From assembly GCA_902583445.1 (NCBI GenBank), contig CACHVZ010000002.1:18191-82190 (forward strand): a DNA stretch of 64,000 bases. The letters run 5' to 3'. Origin of the DNA: an uncultured Bacteroidota bacterium. Lineage in GTDB: Bacteria; Bacteroidota; Bacteroidia; Flavobacteriales; Flavobacteriaceae. Below are positions 61,862-64,000 of the stretch, in pieces (the stretch's first letter is position 1; each line of letters starts with the position of its first letter). Both the position numbers and the translations under genes were made by a program. The notes under the pieces are model-generated. The model was not told the origin of the DNA. It searched no databases and saw nothing but the letters and a program-made list of their open reading frames with translations.

Positions 61862-64000
61862 TTATTGATAAGTCTCTATAGGAGGGCAGCTACAAATTAA
61901 ATTCCTGTCACCATAAGCTTCATCTACTCTTCTAACTGATGGCCAAAATTTATTAGTTTTTAAATAGCTTTTAGGGAATGAGGCCTCTTCTCTACTATAT
62001 GGATATGGCCAGTCTGTGGACGTCAACATCTTTAATGTATGGGGTGAATTCCTGAGCATTTGTCTCTTGGAATCATCATCAGAAATAATCTCAGTATAAA
62101 TTGAATTAAGAGCTTCACAAAATTTATCTAATTCATTTAAATTTTCACTTTCAGTAGGTTCTATCATCATAGTGCCGGGAACAGGAAATGAAACAGTTGG
62201 AGCATGAAATCCATAATCTATTAGTCTTTTAGCAATATCTACAACTTCAATATTATATTTTTTGAAATTTCTACAATCTATAATAAACTCATGAGCTGAT
62301 CTTCCACTTTCTCCACTATAAAGTATTTTATAATTCTTCTCGAGTTTAGTCTTCAAATAGTTTGCATTTACTATCGCTATTTCAGTGGATTTTCTAATAC
62401 CCTCTCTACCTAACATCCTTATATATCCGTATGATATAATGCAAACAAGTGCAGACCCCCAGGGAGCTGATGAAATTCCCTCAAGTGAATAATCTCCACC
62501 TGTCTTAATTAATGGATTAGAAGGAAGAAATTCTTTAAGATGTTCTGCCACACAAATTGGCCCAACACCAGGACCACCTCCTCCATGTGGAATTGAGAAA
62601 GTTTTATGTAGATTCAAATGACAAACATCAGCACCAATTATTTTTGGACTTGTCAAGCCAACTTGCGCGTTCATGTTGGCACCATCCATGTATACTTGAC
62701 CACCATTTTGATGAATTAAATCATTAATTGATTGAATCTCAGATTCAAATACTCCATGAGTAGATGGGTAAGTAATCATCAATGCAGCAAGGTTATCTTT
62801 ATGTTCGTTTACTTTAGTTTTAAGATCTTCAATATCAATATTTCCTCTCTCATCAGTATTTATAACTACTACTTTTAATCCAGCCATAATTGCTGATGCA
62901 GGATTAGTTCCATGTGCAGAAGATGGAATTAAACATATGTTTCTGTGACTATCACCTTTTTTATCTAAATAAGATTTGATTACCATTAATCCACTGTATT
63001 CTCCTTGAGCACCAGAATTGGGTTGTAAAGAAGTTGCAGTAAAACCTGTAATTTCTGAAAGGTACCCTTCTAATCTATTTATTACCTCGTGATATCCTTT
63101 TGCTTGATCAACAGGAACAAAAGGATGTATGCTATTCCATTCCGTCCAACTTAACGGGATCATTTCTGAAGCTGAATTTAGCTTCATAGTGCAAGATCCA
63201 AGTGAAATCATAGACTGAGTTAGAGATAAATCCTTATTTTCTAATGATTTTATATATCTCATTAATGAAGTCTCAGAGTGGTATGAATTGAAAACAGGAT
63301 GAGACAAAATGTTAGATTTCCTTTCATTAATAACTTCAATATCTGTTGGAAATTCTTTAATGCCTGATTCTTTTTTAGCATAGTCTTCAAAAACTGAAAT
63401 AATTTCTGTTAGATCTTTTAAATTAGTTTTTTCATTTACAGAAATTGATATTTCATTATCTGAGAGATAGCAAAAATTAATCTTTTTTATAACTGCTAAT
63501 TCTTTTATTTTTTTTGATTCACATAAAACAGTTACTGTGTCAAAGAATTTAGAATATTTAATTTGAAGTCCAATAGACTTTAAACTTGTTTTTAGATAAA
63601 CAGCCTTAAGGTGAATTGATTTTGAAATTTCTTTTAAGCCCTTTGGACCATGATAGACTGCATACATTCCAGCCATTACTGCTAATAGAACTTGTGCAGT
63701 ACAGATATTTGATGTTGCTCTGTCTCTTTTAATATGTTGTTCTCTGGTTTGAAGAGCCATCCTAAGTGAATAATCACCATCTAGATCCTTGGTTACACCA
63801 ATAATTCTTCCTGGTATGTTTCTTTTGTACTTTTCTTTTGTTGCAAAAAAAGCAGCATGAGGTCCTCCATAACCAAGAGGTATTCCAAATCTTTGAGTTG
63901 TTCCAACAACAACATCAATTTTATCGGTATTAGGAGGTTCAATTAAAACTATTGACATTAAATCAACAGCAATAACTACTTTAAGATTTTCATTATTTAT
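61862..64000 (-). CDS. gcvP: Glycine dehydrogenase (P-protein), C-terminal three quarters (partial)
   Basis: The frame stays open from the stop at 61862 to the right edge, about 712 codons; the track start at 63958 is an internal methionine. The full P-protein is about 950 residues, so about 240 N-terminal residues lie beyond the window. Visible are GRIIGVTKDLDGDYSLRMAL, SLGSCTMKLNSASEM, SAHGTNPASA, the PLP lysine in HLNLHKTFSIPHGGGGPG and FVPVDQAKGYHEVI. It decarboxylates glycine in the glycine cleavage system; no gcvT or gcvH is in the window. Confidence 0.96.
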   Translation of the reverse strand: MNNENLKVVIAVDLMSIVLIEPPNTDKIDVVVGTTQRFGIPLGYGGPHAAFFATKEKYKRNIPGRIIGVTKDLDGDYSLRMALQTREQHIKRDRATSNICTAQVLLAVMAGMYAVYHGPKGLKEISKSIHLKAVYLKTSLKSIGLQIKYSKFFDTVTVLCESKKIKELAVIKKINFCYLSDNEISISVNEKTNLKDLTEIISVFEDYAKKESGIKEFPTDIEVINERKSNILSHPVFNSYHSETSLMRYIKSLENKDLSLTQSMISLGSCTMKLNSASEMIPLSWTEWNSIHPFVPVDQAKGYHEVINRLEGYLSEITGFTATSLQPNSGAQGEYSGLMVIKSYLDKKGDSHRNICLIPSSAHGTNPASAIMAGLKVVVINTDERGNIDIEDLKTKVNEHKDNLAALMITYPSTHGVFESEIQSINDLIHQNGGQVYMDGANMNAQVGLTSPKIIGADVCHLNLHKTFSIPHGGGGPGVGPICVAEHLKEFLPSNPLIKTGGDYSLEGISSAPWGSALVCIISYGYIRMLGREGIRKSTEIAIVNANYLKTKLEKNYKILYSGESGRSAHEFIIDCRNFKKYNIEVVDIAKRLIDYGFHAPTVSFPVPGTMMIEPTESENLNELDKFCEALNSIYTEIISDDDSKRQMLRNSPHTLKMLTSTDWPYPYSREEASFPKSYLKTNKFWPSVRRVDEAYGDRNLICSCPPIETYQ

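Noticed and set aside
1-64000. A previously undescribed multi-gene system
   Set aside because: Almost every operon can be assigned to known pathways; the few unknown proteins (149-residue membrane protein, DUF families) are linked to recognised complexes and do not by themselves form a new system.

Overview
The window reads as one contiguous, AT-rich, gene-dense chromosomal segment of a Bacteroidota member, most likely a marine Flavobacteriales-type organism. This rests on lineage-typical proteins (DUF4271, DUF4296, DUF3098 and DUF4212 families, a SemiSWEET, a bacteroidete-style mevalonate pathway), gene orders such as ExbB-ExbD-ExbD-barrel facing rpoN-asnS, several TAnnTTTG promoter elements of the Bacteroidota type, and frequent GTG/TTG starts. 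No phage, plasmid, CRISPR array or recognisable defence island is present. I did not find a clearly new multi-gene system; the unusual points are local.

Layout. 1-3.7 kb: the 5' part of an FAD oxidoreductase whose expected ATG is ATA, lying directly behind a truncated tyrosine-integrase Arm domain; then an lpxH-like / glycosyltransferase / DinB-like operon and an AraC HTH remnant. 3.7-9.3 kb: SCP2 protein, a beta-oxidation pair (hydroxyacyl-CoA dehydrogenase/hydratase and thiolase), and a DNA polymerase V pair in the order umuC-umuD. 9.4-14.3 kb: 2-oxoglutarate dehydrogenase E1 and E2, TatD, tRNA-Ser(GGA). 14.3-19.5 kb: a GH109-type oxidoreductase and a GH3 lipoprotein, divergently arranged, then a KAS III and an unassigned ORF remnant. 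19.6-22.6 kb: an ExbB/ExbD/ExbD energy-transduction operon with a small membrane protein and an outer-membrane barrel. 22.6-28.6 kb: minus-strand housekeeping operon ftsX-DUF3098-truB-pyrH-frr-asnS-rpoN. 28.7-37.7 kb: leuS, SemiSWEET, Zn peptidase, hemD, DUF4271, a dolichol-phosphate-mannose-type synthase, dihydroorotase, DUF4296 and tyrS. 37.7-42.3 kb: PhoB/PhoR-like two-component system, an alkyltransferase-like protein, and Mrp, Nfu and a ferredoxin/flavodoxin-NADP reductase. 42.3-44.9 kb: a MoxR-like ATPase with a VWA partner. 44.9-49.5 kb: mevalonate diphosphate decarboxylase, mevalonate kinase, PEP carboxylase. 49.6-55 kb: small proteins and an acetate-use operon (DUF4212, SSS symporter, acetyl-CoA synthetase). 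55-64 kb: MurF, pyruvate dehydrogenase E1alpha and E2, an SDR, an Mla-type ABC pair, a second KAS III and most of glycine dehydrogenase.

Together the genes describe an aerobic heterotroph: fatty acids, acetate and sugars feed acetyl-CoA through beta-oxidation, Acs and PDH into a TCA cycle with OGDH, with PEP carboxylase for refilling. Isoprenoids come from mevalonate. The genome is compact: six of seven convergent gene pairs overlap at their stop codons.
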